This document shows positions 35,873 to 44,125 of a stretch of DNA of 48,981 nucleotides, one piece after another (positions within the stretch are counted from its first letter, which is position 1; each line of letters begins with the position of its first letter). The stretch comes from an uncultured bacterium (lineage in GTDB: Bacteria > Verrucomicrobiota > Kiritimatiellia > RFP12 > UBA1067): contig CACWJS010000002.1 of the NCBI GenBank assembly GCA_902761275.1, forward strand, positions 1-48,981. The letters are read 5' to 3'. Under the pieces are notes generated by a model, which was not told the DNA's origin, did not search any database, and was given only the letters and a program-made list of their open reading frames with translations. A program made the position numbers and the translations under genes.

Positions 35873-38800
35873 CTAAAACTTAATTGTCCCCCAATTGTTC
35901 GGTTGGAGCTTGAGCTCTTCCACTTCGTCGGAGACGATGCCCGTCTCCTTGTTGAACTTGAAGACGCGAAGCACCGTGTCGCGTCCGGCAGTGTCGCCGA
36001 ACGTTACGCCGAAGTCGCCCTTCGCCGTGCGCCCTGCGAGCGGCGCGGCGAGACCTAAGTCCTTCTCGGCGACGGAGAACGCGATCTTGTAGCCGCCGTC
36101 GCGCTTCTCGACCTTCGCGTCGACGGGAATCTCCTTCACGAGTTCCCACGTGACGCCGTCCTTGTAGACGCCGGAGAAGAACGTGTGCGGCGCCTTCTCC
36201 GTCTTGCTCTTCTGCTTGTAGAGCGCAGCCGTGACTTTGCCTTGCAGCGACCCCACCGAAAGCCGCAGGTCGCCGTTCGCGTCCGTAAGCTGGAAGTCAA
36301 CCGTATCGCCCATCGCGTACATGTTTCTGAAATCGCTCGCTCCATTTACCCACGGCGTCTTGTCTTCGACATCGTACTCGAAGGTGACTCGTCCGCCAGC
36401 GCACTTCGCAGACGCAGTGAAGAGCTCCCTCGCCTCTTCGCCACCTTCCGGCTCAAAGTCGCAAGTGAACGCGGCGAGTTTGCCGCTGGCGAGCTGCTGC
36501 TTGAATCCGTTTGCCGTCGCAACATCCGCCTGCGTCACTTCAATCTTGCCGCCAGGAATCGTCTTCGCCGTCTTGAGCCCAGCAATCTTCGCATTGATAA
36601 AGGCAGTCTTTCCAAACATCGCATAGAGCTCGCCGTCGTCAGCACGGATTATGGAACCGCCGAAGTCCTCCGAGCCCTGTCCGGGCGGAGTGCGGTCGAG
36701 AACAGTTCCAACCTCGAACTTCTCCGGCCACGCGACGCTCATCGGCTCAGGCTCAAAGAGACCCGCCACATAGAAGCCGCGGTCATTCACTATGTGCCAC
36801 TCGCCCTTGTCGGTGCCGATCACGAAGATATTGCCAAGAGCGCCAGGGAACTTTGCTGTGCCGATGATGTCGTAGGCGGCGCGGATAAGTCCGCGCTTCG
36901 CGGGCGGCGCGGAGTGCCCGCCGTGAACGCCAACATAGCAGCTCGGGATCTTGAACACGCACCGGCCAGTCGCTATGTCGTAGCAAGGCGAGTACGAATG
37001 TTTCGTGTTGTACTGTGCGTTATAGAACGCAAAGCGCCCGTCCTCGGAAACTGAGCCAGCCGTCGCGCCCATTCCACCCGAGTGCTTCGCGGCATCATCG
37101 CCCATCTTCTTCGCCTTGGCAAGATCGTAGACCGGCGCACCGCACTTTGTCCAGCCTGTCACGGGTATTACGTATCTGCCGGAGAACCAAGTCATCGCCT
37201 GGTTCATCGTCATGTACCAGCCCGTTATCCACGAGCCGAGGTCAATCGACGAGAAGTCGCGCCATTCGTTCGGCTGCGCCTGCTCATCGCCGTTTTCGTC
37301 CGCCCACGCCTTGAGACCCTTTCCAGATTGGTCGAGCTCGGCGCGGAACTTCCATTCGCCAGGTCCGATGCGCTGGTATATCTTTACCTTCGACGCGTCA
37401 GTCATCCACCAGCCCGCAATCGCGACATACACCTCGCCCTTCGGGCCGCGGCCAAAACGCGTACAGCCCCAGCCCGCGTTGCGGGAGACATAGCCGACGC
37501 ATTTTGCGCGAGTCGACTTGCCGTCCAGGAGCCATTCGCAACCCTGACCGACCATGATATGAGGATCGGTCGGGCATATAGCTCCACCAAGCGCACCGTA
37601 CGCCGTAGAACCAAAGAACTCCGCGACAAATGCGCCAGTCGCGGCATTCCACTTTGAAACGCGACGCGGAAGCGAGTCTCCCTCCGCTACCCAGAGAAAG
37701 CCCTTTGAGTCGAGCGCGATGTCGGCAACATTGTACATTCCATCCGTATCCCACTTGCCCGAAAGTCGACGGCCGCCCTTTCTTCCGATGCGGCGGATCT
37801 CGCCGTCCGCACCGACAACCACGATTTGATGATCGGGTGCTCCGGTCGCCATGTACTGCTCGGCGAAGATGGCATTGCCCTCATTCCTTTGGTGCGACAC
37901 GTATGCAGCGTGGTCAAGCGGATTCGCCGCACGGCGCTTAACGTCCTTGAGGTTCGACACTGAAACCGAAACAACTTCCTTCTCGAAAACGAATTCGAGG
38001 CGTCCGTCCGCGAAGCGCATGCGCTTTGCAAGACCGAGCTTGAACGGATCAAGCGAGAACTCTGCGCTCTTTGTGCCTGGGAAGTTGTCGTATGTTCCTT
38101 TCGCCGCATCAAGGCGATAGACGGTGTTGCCCTGTCCGGCATCATAGACATATAGATGCCCTTCGCCGTCAACCGCAAGTGCACGAGCGGAACCGAAGCC
38201 GCCGCGCTTGTGGTGCCATATCATGTTGCCGTCGAGATCGGCGGCAACTACCGCCTGTCCCGCCTCGGCGCGATGCCACCCCATGTAGACGCGTTCGCCG
38301 TCACACGCGACAGCGCAAGGATCGCCGTGATCGCCGCCCCAGCCGCCGCCAGCGAAGTCGTAGGGGTTGGGGCCTGCAGCATGTGCCCAGCCCTGAAGCT
38401 CAATGTGAAGCGGCTTATGTGCAAGGCCTTCCCAAGTGTAAGTTCCGGCCGGCACGGGATTTCCCACATGCGTGTCGTAGCAAGCGTCAAGTCCATTCCA
38501 GAATATTTCGTTTTCACCTGCGGGAAGAGGCTGGTTGTTGAGCGGCCACGCAATGACATCGCCAGCGGCGTTCTTTATGATAACAGAGACGTTCGCCGGC
38601 TCGTCAAGCTTGAACTTGATTGGCTTGAAGCCGGGCTTCGCCTTGACTGCCTTGAGGGAACTCCAGTCGACCTCGGGCATCCCGTTCTTCATCGAGACGG
38701 GAAGCGTCCTTCCGCCCGCGAGGCGGAGCGGCTGAGGCGCGCCGCCTTTGTCGACGAACTCCGCAAGCCCCCACACGTCGGCGCGCATGAACGTCATCAC

Positions 38801-39511
38801 GCGGTCGGGCTCGATGCCTTCGCGGAAAAACTCCTTCGTAGTTAGACGTTGATCACCGTTCGTGCGGTAGTTGGGCTCGAATGTTAGCAGCATCCTGTCG
38901 CCCGCATTCGGGCGATACGCGCCGGCGCAGACAAGCGACCACGGTATCGAAACTTCCTGGGCATAGCCGCCGGGAATCTCGGCGAACGCCTCTTTCACGC
39001 CCTTGGACATCACGTCTTCACCCTTTGGCTGTGCTGCAAAGGCGAGCGTTGCGCTTGCAGCGGCCGTGGCGTTGCGGTCGCGCCAGAACTCAAAGTGCGC
39101 AAACTTCATCGGAAGCTTCGAAACATCGGTGTTGTGGCGAAGTCCATTGAAGGCGGTCTTGGACTGCGGGCTCGTTGCCAAGCGCACCTGCATGCAGTCA
39201 CCCTGCCACGGATAGTCGCTCCCAGCAAGGCCTGGATTGTTCATCGGGGTCGCGTCAAGCCAGCGGAAGAAGAAGTAAAGGTTGTCCTTGTCGTACATCG
39301 CGGAGATCCACACGGCGTAGCTTGTGCGGAACTTCTCGACGTCGGGGCAGCAGAATATCGAGCCAGAGAGATCCCAATCCGAGGAATCGGCGTCGACAGT
39401 GACAGCTCCAGGTGCCTTTATGATCCTGAACCTAACATTTTCCGTCTCGGTAGCAAACGCAGAAAGGGAGACGGCGGCGAAGACGAATGCAAGCTTTGCG
39501 ATGTATTTCAT
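35873..39511 (-). CDS. Exported CBM9-like / FlgD-like / beta-propeller protein
   Basis: The 1,212-residue protein has a signal peptide (MKYIAKLAFVFAAVSLSAFA), an N-terminal CBM9-like/DOMON-like domain (about 25-260; VTVDADSSDWDLSG, YDKDNLYFFFRW), an FlgD-type Ig segment (about 300-380; FKLDEPANVSVIIKNAAGDVIA, PAGENEIFWNGLD, VPAGTYTWEG), an NHL/PQQ-like propeller (VAADLDGNMIWH, ALAVDGEGHLYVYDAGQ, DIALDSKGFLWVAEGD) and a C-terminal CBM9-like domain from about 1040. No glycosidase active site was recognised; a glycan-binding or lyase-like propeller role is possible. Start 39511 was preferred to the longer frame because of the signal peptide and AAGGAAA. It follows the GH20 gene by 26 bp. It is a distant relative of the protein at 40727-43819 with a different domain order. 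Confidence 0.82.
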   Translation of the reverse strand: MKYIAKLAFVFAAVSLSAFATETENVRFRIIKAPGAVTVDADSSDWDLSGSIFCCPDVEKFRTSYAVWISAMYDKDNLYFFFRWLDATPMNNPGLAGSDYPWQGDCMQVRLATSPQSKTAFNGLRHNTDVSKLPMKFAHFEFWRDRNATAAASATLAFAAQPKGEDVMSKGVKEAFAEIPGGYAQEVSIPWSLVCAGAYRPNAGDRMLLTFEPNYRTNGDQRLTTKEFFREGIEPDRVMTFMRADVWGLAEFVDKGGAPQPLRLAGGRTLPVSMKNGMPEVDWSSLKAVKAKPGFKPIKFKLDEPANVSVIIKNAAGDVIAWPLNNQPLPAGENEIFWNGLDACYDTHVGNPVPAGTYTWEGLAHKPLHIELQGWAHAAGPNPYDFAGGGWGGDHGDPCAVACDGERVYMGWHRAEAGQAVVAADLDGNMIWHHKRGGFGSARALAVDGEGHLYVYDAGQGNTVYRLDAAKGTYDNFPGTKSAEFSLDPFKLGLAKRMRFADGRLEFVFEKEVVSVSVSNLKDVKRRAANPLDHAAYVSHQRNEGNAIFAEQYMATGAPDHQIVVVGADGEIRRIGRKGGRRLSGKWDTDGMYNVADIALDSKGFLWVAEGDSLPRRVSKWNAATGAFVAEFFGSTAYGALGGAICPTDPHIMVGQGCEWLLDGKSTRAKCVGYVSRNAGWGCTRFGRGPKGEVYVAIAGWWMTDASKVKIYQRIGPGEWKFRAELDQSGKGLKAWADENGDEQAQPNEWRDFSSIDLGSWITGWYMTMNQAMTWFSGRYVIPVTGWTKCGAPVYDLAKAKKMGDDAAKHSGGMGATAGSVSEDGRFAFYNAQYNTKHSYSPCYDIATGRCVFKIPSCYVGVHGGHSAPPAKRGLIRAAYDIIGTAKFPGALGNIFVIGTDKGEWHIVNDRGFYVAGLFEPEPMSVAWPEKFEVGTVLDRTPPGQGSEDFGGSIIRADDGELYAMFGKTAFINAKIAGLKTAKTIPGGKIEVTQADVATANGFKQQLASGKLAAFTCDFEPEGGEEARELFTASAKCAGGRVTFEYDVEDKTPWVNGASDFRNMYAMGDTVDFQLTDANGDLRLSVGSLQGKVTAALYKQKSKTEKAPHTFFSGVYKDGVTWELVKEIPVDAKVEKRDGGYKIAFSVAEKDLGLAAPLAGRTAKGDFGVTFGDTAGRDTVLRVFKFNKETGIVSDEVEELKLQPNNWGTIKF

Positions 39512-39537
39512 GTGATTTCCTTTATTGTCGCACATAG

Positions 39538-40674
39538 TCAGTACCTGTTGTTCTTCATTGCCTCGGAGAAGGCCGGCAGACGATGCAGAACCTTGTAGTC
39601 GAGTTCCTTGCGGTCGTGGACGAATTCGCTCCACAAGCAGCACTCGCCGCCGATCACCTTGTCATGGTATTTTGTCGGCACTCCGGCGAGCGGATCGAAA
39701 AGGCGCATCTTGGCGGCCGGGAGAAATTCGCCTCCCGTCCAACCGCGATACTTGTAGGGGTCTCCCGGCAAGCCCTCGGCAAGGGTGAAATAGGTGTATT
39801 CAGTGGGAGAGACGATTACTTCATGACCGCGTTTCGCCGCTTCTGCGGCATACTTCTTGTCGCGCCAGCACTGGATGATCGTGCCGGCCGGAAGTTCTCC
39901 CCCGGCGAGAATCTCGTCCCAGCCGATCGCCCGCTTGCCCCTGCTCGCGATATGACGCACCATGCGTGTCGTAACCCAGCCCTGAAGCGCCTCCTCGTCC
40001 TTCAACTTGAGCGCCTTGATGCGCGCCTGGCATTTCGGGCATGCTTTCCAACGGGTCTTCGGGCATTCGTCGCCGCCGATGTGAAAATAGACGGATGGGA
40101 ACATCTTCATGACCTCGTCAATGACTCGCTCGTAATATGCAAGCGCTTCATCGTTTCCGGCGCAGATGACGTCTTCGCAGACTCCCCAGACGTTCCATGG
40201 CTCCCGCTTCAAGTCGCCGGCGCACGAGAACTCGGGATGAGCAGCGAGAAGCGCGCGGCAGTGTCCTGGAATCTCTATCTCGGGAACGATCTCGATGCCG
40301 CGCTCCGCCGCATACAAGACAATCTCCGAAATATCTTCCGGCGTGTAGAAAAACGGGCCGTAGGGCTTGCCGTCGCTTTTCTGTTCGTCTCCGGGAAGCG
40401 GCGTAGAGGCGCGCGCGGCGCCATATTTCACGAGCTCGGGGAATCCGGGCACGTCAAGACGCCAGCCCTGGTCGTCGGCGAGATGCCAATGGAACCTGTT
40501 CAGACCAAGGCGATGCATGTGGTCAAGATAATCCTTGACCGTCTCCTTGCCGAAGAAATGTCGTGCCTCGTCAAAGTGGAAACCTCGCCAGGCATAGCTT
40601 TCCGCCCCTGCCGAGAAGGACAGTGCAAGCACAAGCGATGCACATACCAATACATATTTCTTTTTTGTTTTCAT
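39538..40674 (-). CDS. Minimal GH20 beta-N-acetylhexosaminidase
   Basis: The 378-residue protein has a signal peptide (about 1-24) followed immediately by a GH20 barrel: RGFHFDEARHF, LNRFHWHLADDQGWRLD, IVPEIEIPGHCRALL, the catalytic pair Asp202-Glu203 in YFHIGGDECPK, and KVIGGECCLWSEFV near the end. GH20 enzymes remove terminal beta-linked GlcNAc or GalNAc by substrate-assisted catalysis. The usual GH20b N-terminal domain and the helical C-terminal extension are missing, so this is a bare catalytic domain, shorter than most family members, yet the key residues are intact. No Shine-Dalgarno is visible; the leader is AT-rich. It lies between two propeller proteins, and its operon partner is the gene at 35873. 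Confidence 0.92.
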   Translation of the reverse strand: MKTKKKYVLVCASLVLALSFSAGAESYAWRGFHFDEARHFFGKETVKDYLDHMHRLGLNRFHWHLADDQGWRLDVPGFPELVKYGAARASTPLPGDEQKSDGKPYGPFFYTPEDISEIVLYAAERGIEIVPEIEIPGHCRALLAAHPEFSCAGDLKREPWNVWGVCEDVICAGNDEALAYYERVIDEVMKMFPSVYFHIGGDECPKTRWKACPKCQARIKALKLKDEEALQGWVTTRMVRHIASRGKRAIGWDEILAGGELPAGTIIQCWRDKKYAAEAAKRGHEVIVSPTEYTYFTLAEGLPGDPYKYRGWTGGEFLPAAKMRLFDPLAGVPTKYHDKVIGGECCLWSEFVHDRKELDYKVLHRLPAFSEAMKNNRY

Positions 40675-40692
40675 AAAAACTTTAAACTCTAA

Positions 40693-40727
40693 TACTTTGA
40701 ACTTTCAACTTTCAACTTTGAACTTTT
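40693..40727 (+). repeat. AACTTTC heptamer array after a stop codon
   Basis: Five 7-bp units read TACTTTG, AACTTTC, AACTTTC, AACTTTG, AACTTTT. The last unit touches the stop codon (40727-40729) of the propeller gene, and the array fills most of the gap to the GH20 start at 40674. Confidence 0.82.
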
Positions 40728-43700
40728 CACTCCACCTTCGCCTTCCCCCAGAGCCGGGGCTCGACCCCCGCCTGCGTAGGACGATCGCTCATAAGCGCCG
40801 TCGCCTTGTTGCTCCAGTAGATGCGCTCTACCGAGGCGGCACCGGAAGGATCGCCGGTGATGCGCCCGACGTCGAGCCGCGTCTCGGCGGGAAGTTTCTT
40901 CTTCGCGATGGACGAGAGCGGCACGATGGCGCGAAGTGTAAAGAGCCCGCGGGAACGCTCGACCCACGCGGAGACTCGCTTAAGCTCGGTTATCGACGCG
41001 ACCGTCGTCTTGGCGACGTCGGACTCGAAGTCGACGCGCGCCGACTTCGGCGCCTTTGGATTGACGTAGTCGTATTTTACGCAGACGACCTTTCCGCCAC
41101 ATTCGGCAAAGAGCAGTCGTATGTCGCCGCGAGCGGCGCTCTTGCGCGAGGGATCTGCTTTCGCGTCCGTCTGGATCATGAGATCGATAGCGCCACCTGT
41201 CTCGAAAAGCGTCGTAATGTCCTTGCCCGAGTTCTTCATCGACGAGCCGTTCTCACGGCACGTATATGCGAAATACAAATACCGCCCGTCGTGGAAAGCG
41301 CGGAAGAAATCGCCGCCTGCGCCCTTCGCGAGATCGCCACTGTTCCACACGTTGGCGGGCGGCCTACCCAAGGTGGCCTGCGGCGCGGGAACATCGTCGT
41401 CAAGTCTGCCGCCAAGATCGTCAAGCGCGTCAGAAATGTCGTCTCCACCGCCAAATCCCTTTGGCGGATCGATCCGCTTCACAGTATATGTCGGCGGAAC
41501 ATGGCTCATTGCGAGATTGTCGGCCTTGCGCTTCGCGGACTCGGCAAGCCCCTTCTTCGTCACCTCAAAAGAACCTGACGGAAGCCGACGGGCACCATTG
41601 AGGCCGCCAACCTCGATTATCGACGCGTGCGTCTTGCCGCAGACAATCGCGAACGCGTCGCGACCGTCGAACTTTGTCCGCTGGAACTCGCCGAGGAAAT
41701 GCTCGTCCTGCATCGAGGTCTTCTTCAGGGTGTCGGAATCTGGGAACTGCGGATACGACCAGTGAAGCCCGCAGCGCTGGTCTTGCATGAGCTGCGCAAG
41801 GAAGATGCCGTCAGCCGTCATAAGGTACGCACAGCCAAGGTTTGAGTTGAAGCAGACTATCTCGCCAATGTCGTCGTTGAGCTTTGCAGAACCCCAGAAG
41901 CGCGTAGTGCCGATAAGTTCACCAAGGTTACGGCCAGACTCCGACGTCTCATGGCTGTCATGGAGAGACGGCCAGCGGTTGCGATAGCGGAAGTTCACCT
42001 TGCCGTCAGGAGCAATTGACATGAGCGGCTTCGAGAGAGTCAGGATATTTCCCTTCATATCGACGAGGTGCGAGCTCGCCGAACGCTGTTGGTGGTGTGC
42101 GGGAACGAACGGCGCAAGAATCGGCTCGCCAAGATGCGCATACACCGGATACCCCTTCTCGGTGAAGCGCACAGGAGTGAACTTGACGATCTTCGACCCG
42201 TCGCAACCGAAAGCAATCTCGAAGTTTTCGCTTACGCGGTTGGCCCAGCCGGTGCCAAGCCCAGTTACGTGCTCGTCGATGACACATTCGTCAACAGTGA
42301 TCTTGCCGTCATCGTTCAGGTCTGTCCACGAGAAGGCAAAGTTCTTCCCCTTGAACTCGGGCAGCTTTGACGAGAGGAAATTAGCGTTGCCCCACGCGGC
42401 GACTGCGCGAGCGTGCCCATCTTCGTATAGATAGAGAATGTTCCCCCCGTTGCCCATGGGATTCTGCTGGTCGGTGAACCAAAGCCGTCCCTTCGCGCGA
42501 AAAGCGTATGTCGGCGTGCCACCCCAAGGGCCGCACTTCTCGTCACCAGGACGGAAGAAGATTCTTGCCGGACGATACTTGCCGTCCGCGCCCTTGTGCA
42601 ACTCCAGGTATCCCCAGAACGCACGATTTGCGTCGTCTGGATCGAGAGTTCCACCCCCACCGTAGTTCGTAGGTCCGACGACGGATTTCTCGCAATGGCC
42701 AGTATCGACGTTCCAGACGCCAACACGCTTCGGCTGCTGACTTTGCTCGCAGATCCAGAGCCGTCCGTCAGGGCCAAACTCTATGCCGAACGGATCTTCG
42801 AGCGTATCCTCTTCCCATTCGCCAACAGGACGCCTGCCGCCTTTGCCAAGAGTGCGAATCGGCTTTAGGTTGCGGCCGTAAATTGTTACTATGTGTTTTC
42901 CGCAGTCGCCTACGGCAAAGACGCCATCCTCACGCACAGCGAGCCCTCCGGGATTCTCGGCAGCGTCCTTGAGAATGGTCTTAATTTCCTTCGTCGCAGG
43001 GTCGAGTTGCACGACGTCCTTGTCGCTCCAGAGAAGAAGCTTGCCGTTCGGCATTTTCCTTATCTGCCCTGCCTTTGGAACGGTAATCACGTCGATCGGC
43101 TTGTCGGTCACGGCATCCGGCTTCTCGGAAAAATCCCACACGTTTACCGCGTCGCCGCTTGTGAAGTAGGCGTGTGTGCCGATGACGGCGAACGAGCCGC
43201 CTGAGGCCTTCGTCTTCACGCCGCTCGTCTTGTTGTCGCGTGAGTCGACCTTCTTGACGCCGTTCTTGAAGCCGTAGTAGAAGTCTCCCTCGCCAGCCGA
43301 GGTGTAGGGAGTATTGAAAACCCACTGGCGTGTGCCCCACAACTTGTTCATGTCCTTGTCGCACTTGATGAGCCCGTGCGCCGCCTCGCACATCGCGGTG
43401 ATGTACATGAAGTCTCCCACGCGCACGATCGACTTCGGCGCGAAATGGTCGGCCGTCCAGCCGCCAGTTCCGGCGCCGGTGTGCCAAGGCGTCGTCCCGT
43501 CAGGGAGCGGAGTCGGGTAGAAGTAGCCGCGGTAGGTGAGAGTGTGCTCTGGAATCCAAACGGCGGAATACGTATACTTGCCTTCGCCTTGCCGCACGCC
43601 GTCGTCAGGACCCGTCAAATCCCAATCGACGAAGCCCTTGCCTTTTTCAAGCGGCTCCTGCGTGATGACGTTGCCGACAGTCTCGCCTGCCGCATTCCGT

Positions 43701-43819
43701 ATCTGCACAGAAACATAGCCGCGTTCCGGAACATTGACCGGTATCTCAACTGCAAAAGTCGCCAGCGCCATGGCGACGACGGCCGCCGAGCAGGCGGGAA
43801 GAATCTCGTATCGTTTCAT
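40727..43819 (-). CDS. Exported FlgD-like / NHL-type propeller protein with an EF-hand-like loop and C-terminal CBM9-like domain
   Basis: The 1,030-residue product has a signal peptide (about 1-23), an FlgD-type segment (VPERGYVSVQIRNAAGETVG; KGKGFVDWDLTGPDDG), a propeller of NHL/SMP-30 character (FGIEFGPDGRLWICEQSQ, GGLAVREDGVFAVGDCGK), a calcium-loop motif DLNDDGKITVDE, and a CBM9-like C-terminus (GRYLYFAYTCRENG; FTLRAIVPLSSI). No catalytic motif was identified. Start 43819 was chosen over 43861 because it begins the signal peptide; the longer frame would start inside the -35/operator region. The ATG is only 9 nt from the -10 box and lacks a clear Shine-Dalgarno. It is the first gene downstream of operator site 3. 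Confidence 0.84.
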   Translation of the reverse strand: MKRYEILPACSAAVVAMALATFAVEIPVNVPERGYVSVQIRNAAGETVGNVITQEPLEKGKGFVDWDLTGPDDGVRQGEGKYTYSAVWIPEHTLTYRGYFYPTPLPDGTTPWHTGAGTGGWTADHFAPKSIVRVGDFMYITAMCEAAHGLIKCDKDMNKLWGTRQWVFNTPYTSAGEGDFYYGFKNGVKKVDSRDNKTSGVKTKASGGSFAVIGTHAYFTSGDAVNVWDFSEKPDAVTDKPIDVITVPKAGQIRKMPNGKLLLWSDKDVVQLDPATKEIKTILKDAAENPGGLAVREDGVFAVGDCGKHIVTIYGRNLKPIRTLGKGGRRPVGEWEEDTLEDPFGIEFGPDGRLWICEQSQQPKRVGVWNVDTGHCEKSVVGPTNYGGGGTLDPDDANRAFWGYLELHKGADGKYRPARIFFRPGDEKCGPWGGTPTYAFRAKGRLWFTDQQNPMGNGGNILYLYEDGHARAVAAWGNANFLSSKLPEFKGKNFAFSWTDLNDDGKITVDECVIDEHVTGLGTGWANRVSENFEIAFGCDGSKIVKFTPVRFTEKGYPVYAHLGEPILAPFVPAHHQQRSASSHLVDMKGNILTLSKPLMSIAPDGKVNFRYRNRWPSLHDSHETSESGRNLGELIGTTRFWGSAKLNDDIGEIVCFNSNLGCAYLMTADGIFLAQLMQDQRCGLHWSYPQFPDSDTLKKTSMQDEHFLGEFQRTKFDGRDAFAIVCGKTHASIIEVGGLNGARRLPSGSFEVTKKGLAESAKRKADNLAMSHVPPTYTVKRIDPPKGFGGGDDISDALDDLGGRLDDDVPAPQATLGRPPANVWNSGDLAKGAGGDFFRAFHDGRYLYFAYTCRENGSSMKNSGKDITTLFETGGAIDLMIQTDAKADPSRKSAARGDIRLLFAECGGKVVCVKYDYVNPKAPKSARVDFESDVAKTTVASITELKRVSAWVERSRGLFTLRAIVPLSSIAKKKLPAETRLDVGRITGDPSGAASVERIYWSNKATALMSDRPTQAGVEPRLWGKAKVE

Positions 43820-43828
43820 GTCGCCGTA

Positions 43829-43858
43829 ATTATACCAAATATCGTCTTCTTTACGCAA
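43829..43858 (-). promoter_or_regulatory. Promoter of the propeller operon, almost leaderless
   Basis: TTGCGT (43858-43853), an 18-bp spacer and TATAAT (43834-43829) lie on the minus strand. The ATG at 43819 begins 9 nt after the -10 box, so the leader should be about 0-3 nt. Confidence 0.68.
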
Positions 43859-43865
43859 CACATAT

Positions 43866-43903
43866 CGCTTATATTGCGCAAATATTATCGCTCACAATAC
43901 GAA
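43866..43903. promoter_or_regulatory. Operator pair, site 3 (two 15-bp direct repeats)
   Basis: CGCTTATATTGCGCA at 43866-43880 and CGCTCACAATACGAA at 43889-43903 are direct repeats with a 23-bp step, starting 7 bp upstream of the -35 box. They match sites 1 and 2 at most positions of CGCTYAxAxTxCGCA, with a more diverged second repeat. Confidence 0.68.
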
Positions 43904-44125
43904 ATATGAGAAGCCGCGACCAGACCTCTTCAGCCATCTCCTCTCACGTTATCGTCATCATTTGCTGTTCCACCCATAAACCTTTTTGTCACACCATTCG
44001 CAATCCGTGGTCTTTGGCGCGACGGCAACAGCGCGTATCGACAGGAACGCGCTCGCCTACGATCAGAAAAGTTCAGTCCTCGCCAGAAACAAGGTGGCAA
44101 AGCCGATCGAATAAAAGCTGCGCAA

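Larger units (their letters stand above)
43820..44125. other. Intergenic region upstream of the propeller operon
   Basis: This 306-bp stretch contains the promoter and operator site 3 in its first 85 bp. In the rest (about 43904-44125) I see no recognisable gene, repeat or RNA. A 90-codon plus-strand frame from 43906 is Ser/Arg-rich and overlaps the end of the clan GH-D gene; I do not accept it. Confidence 0.6.
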
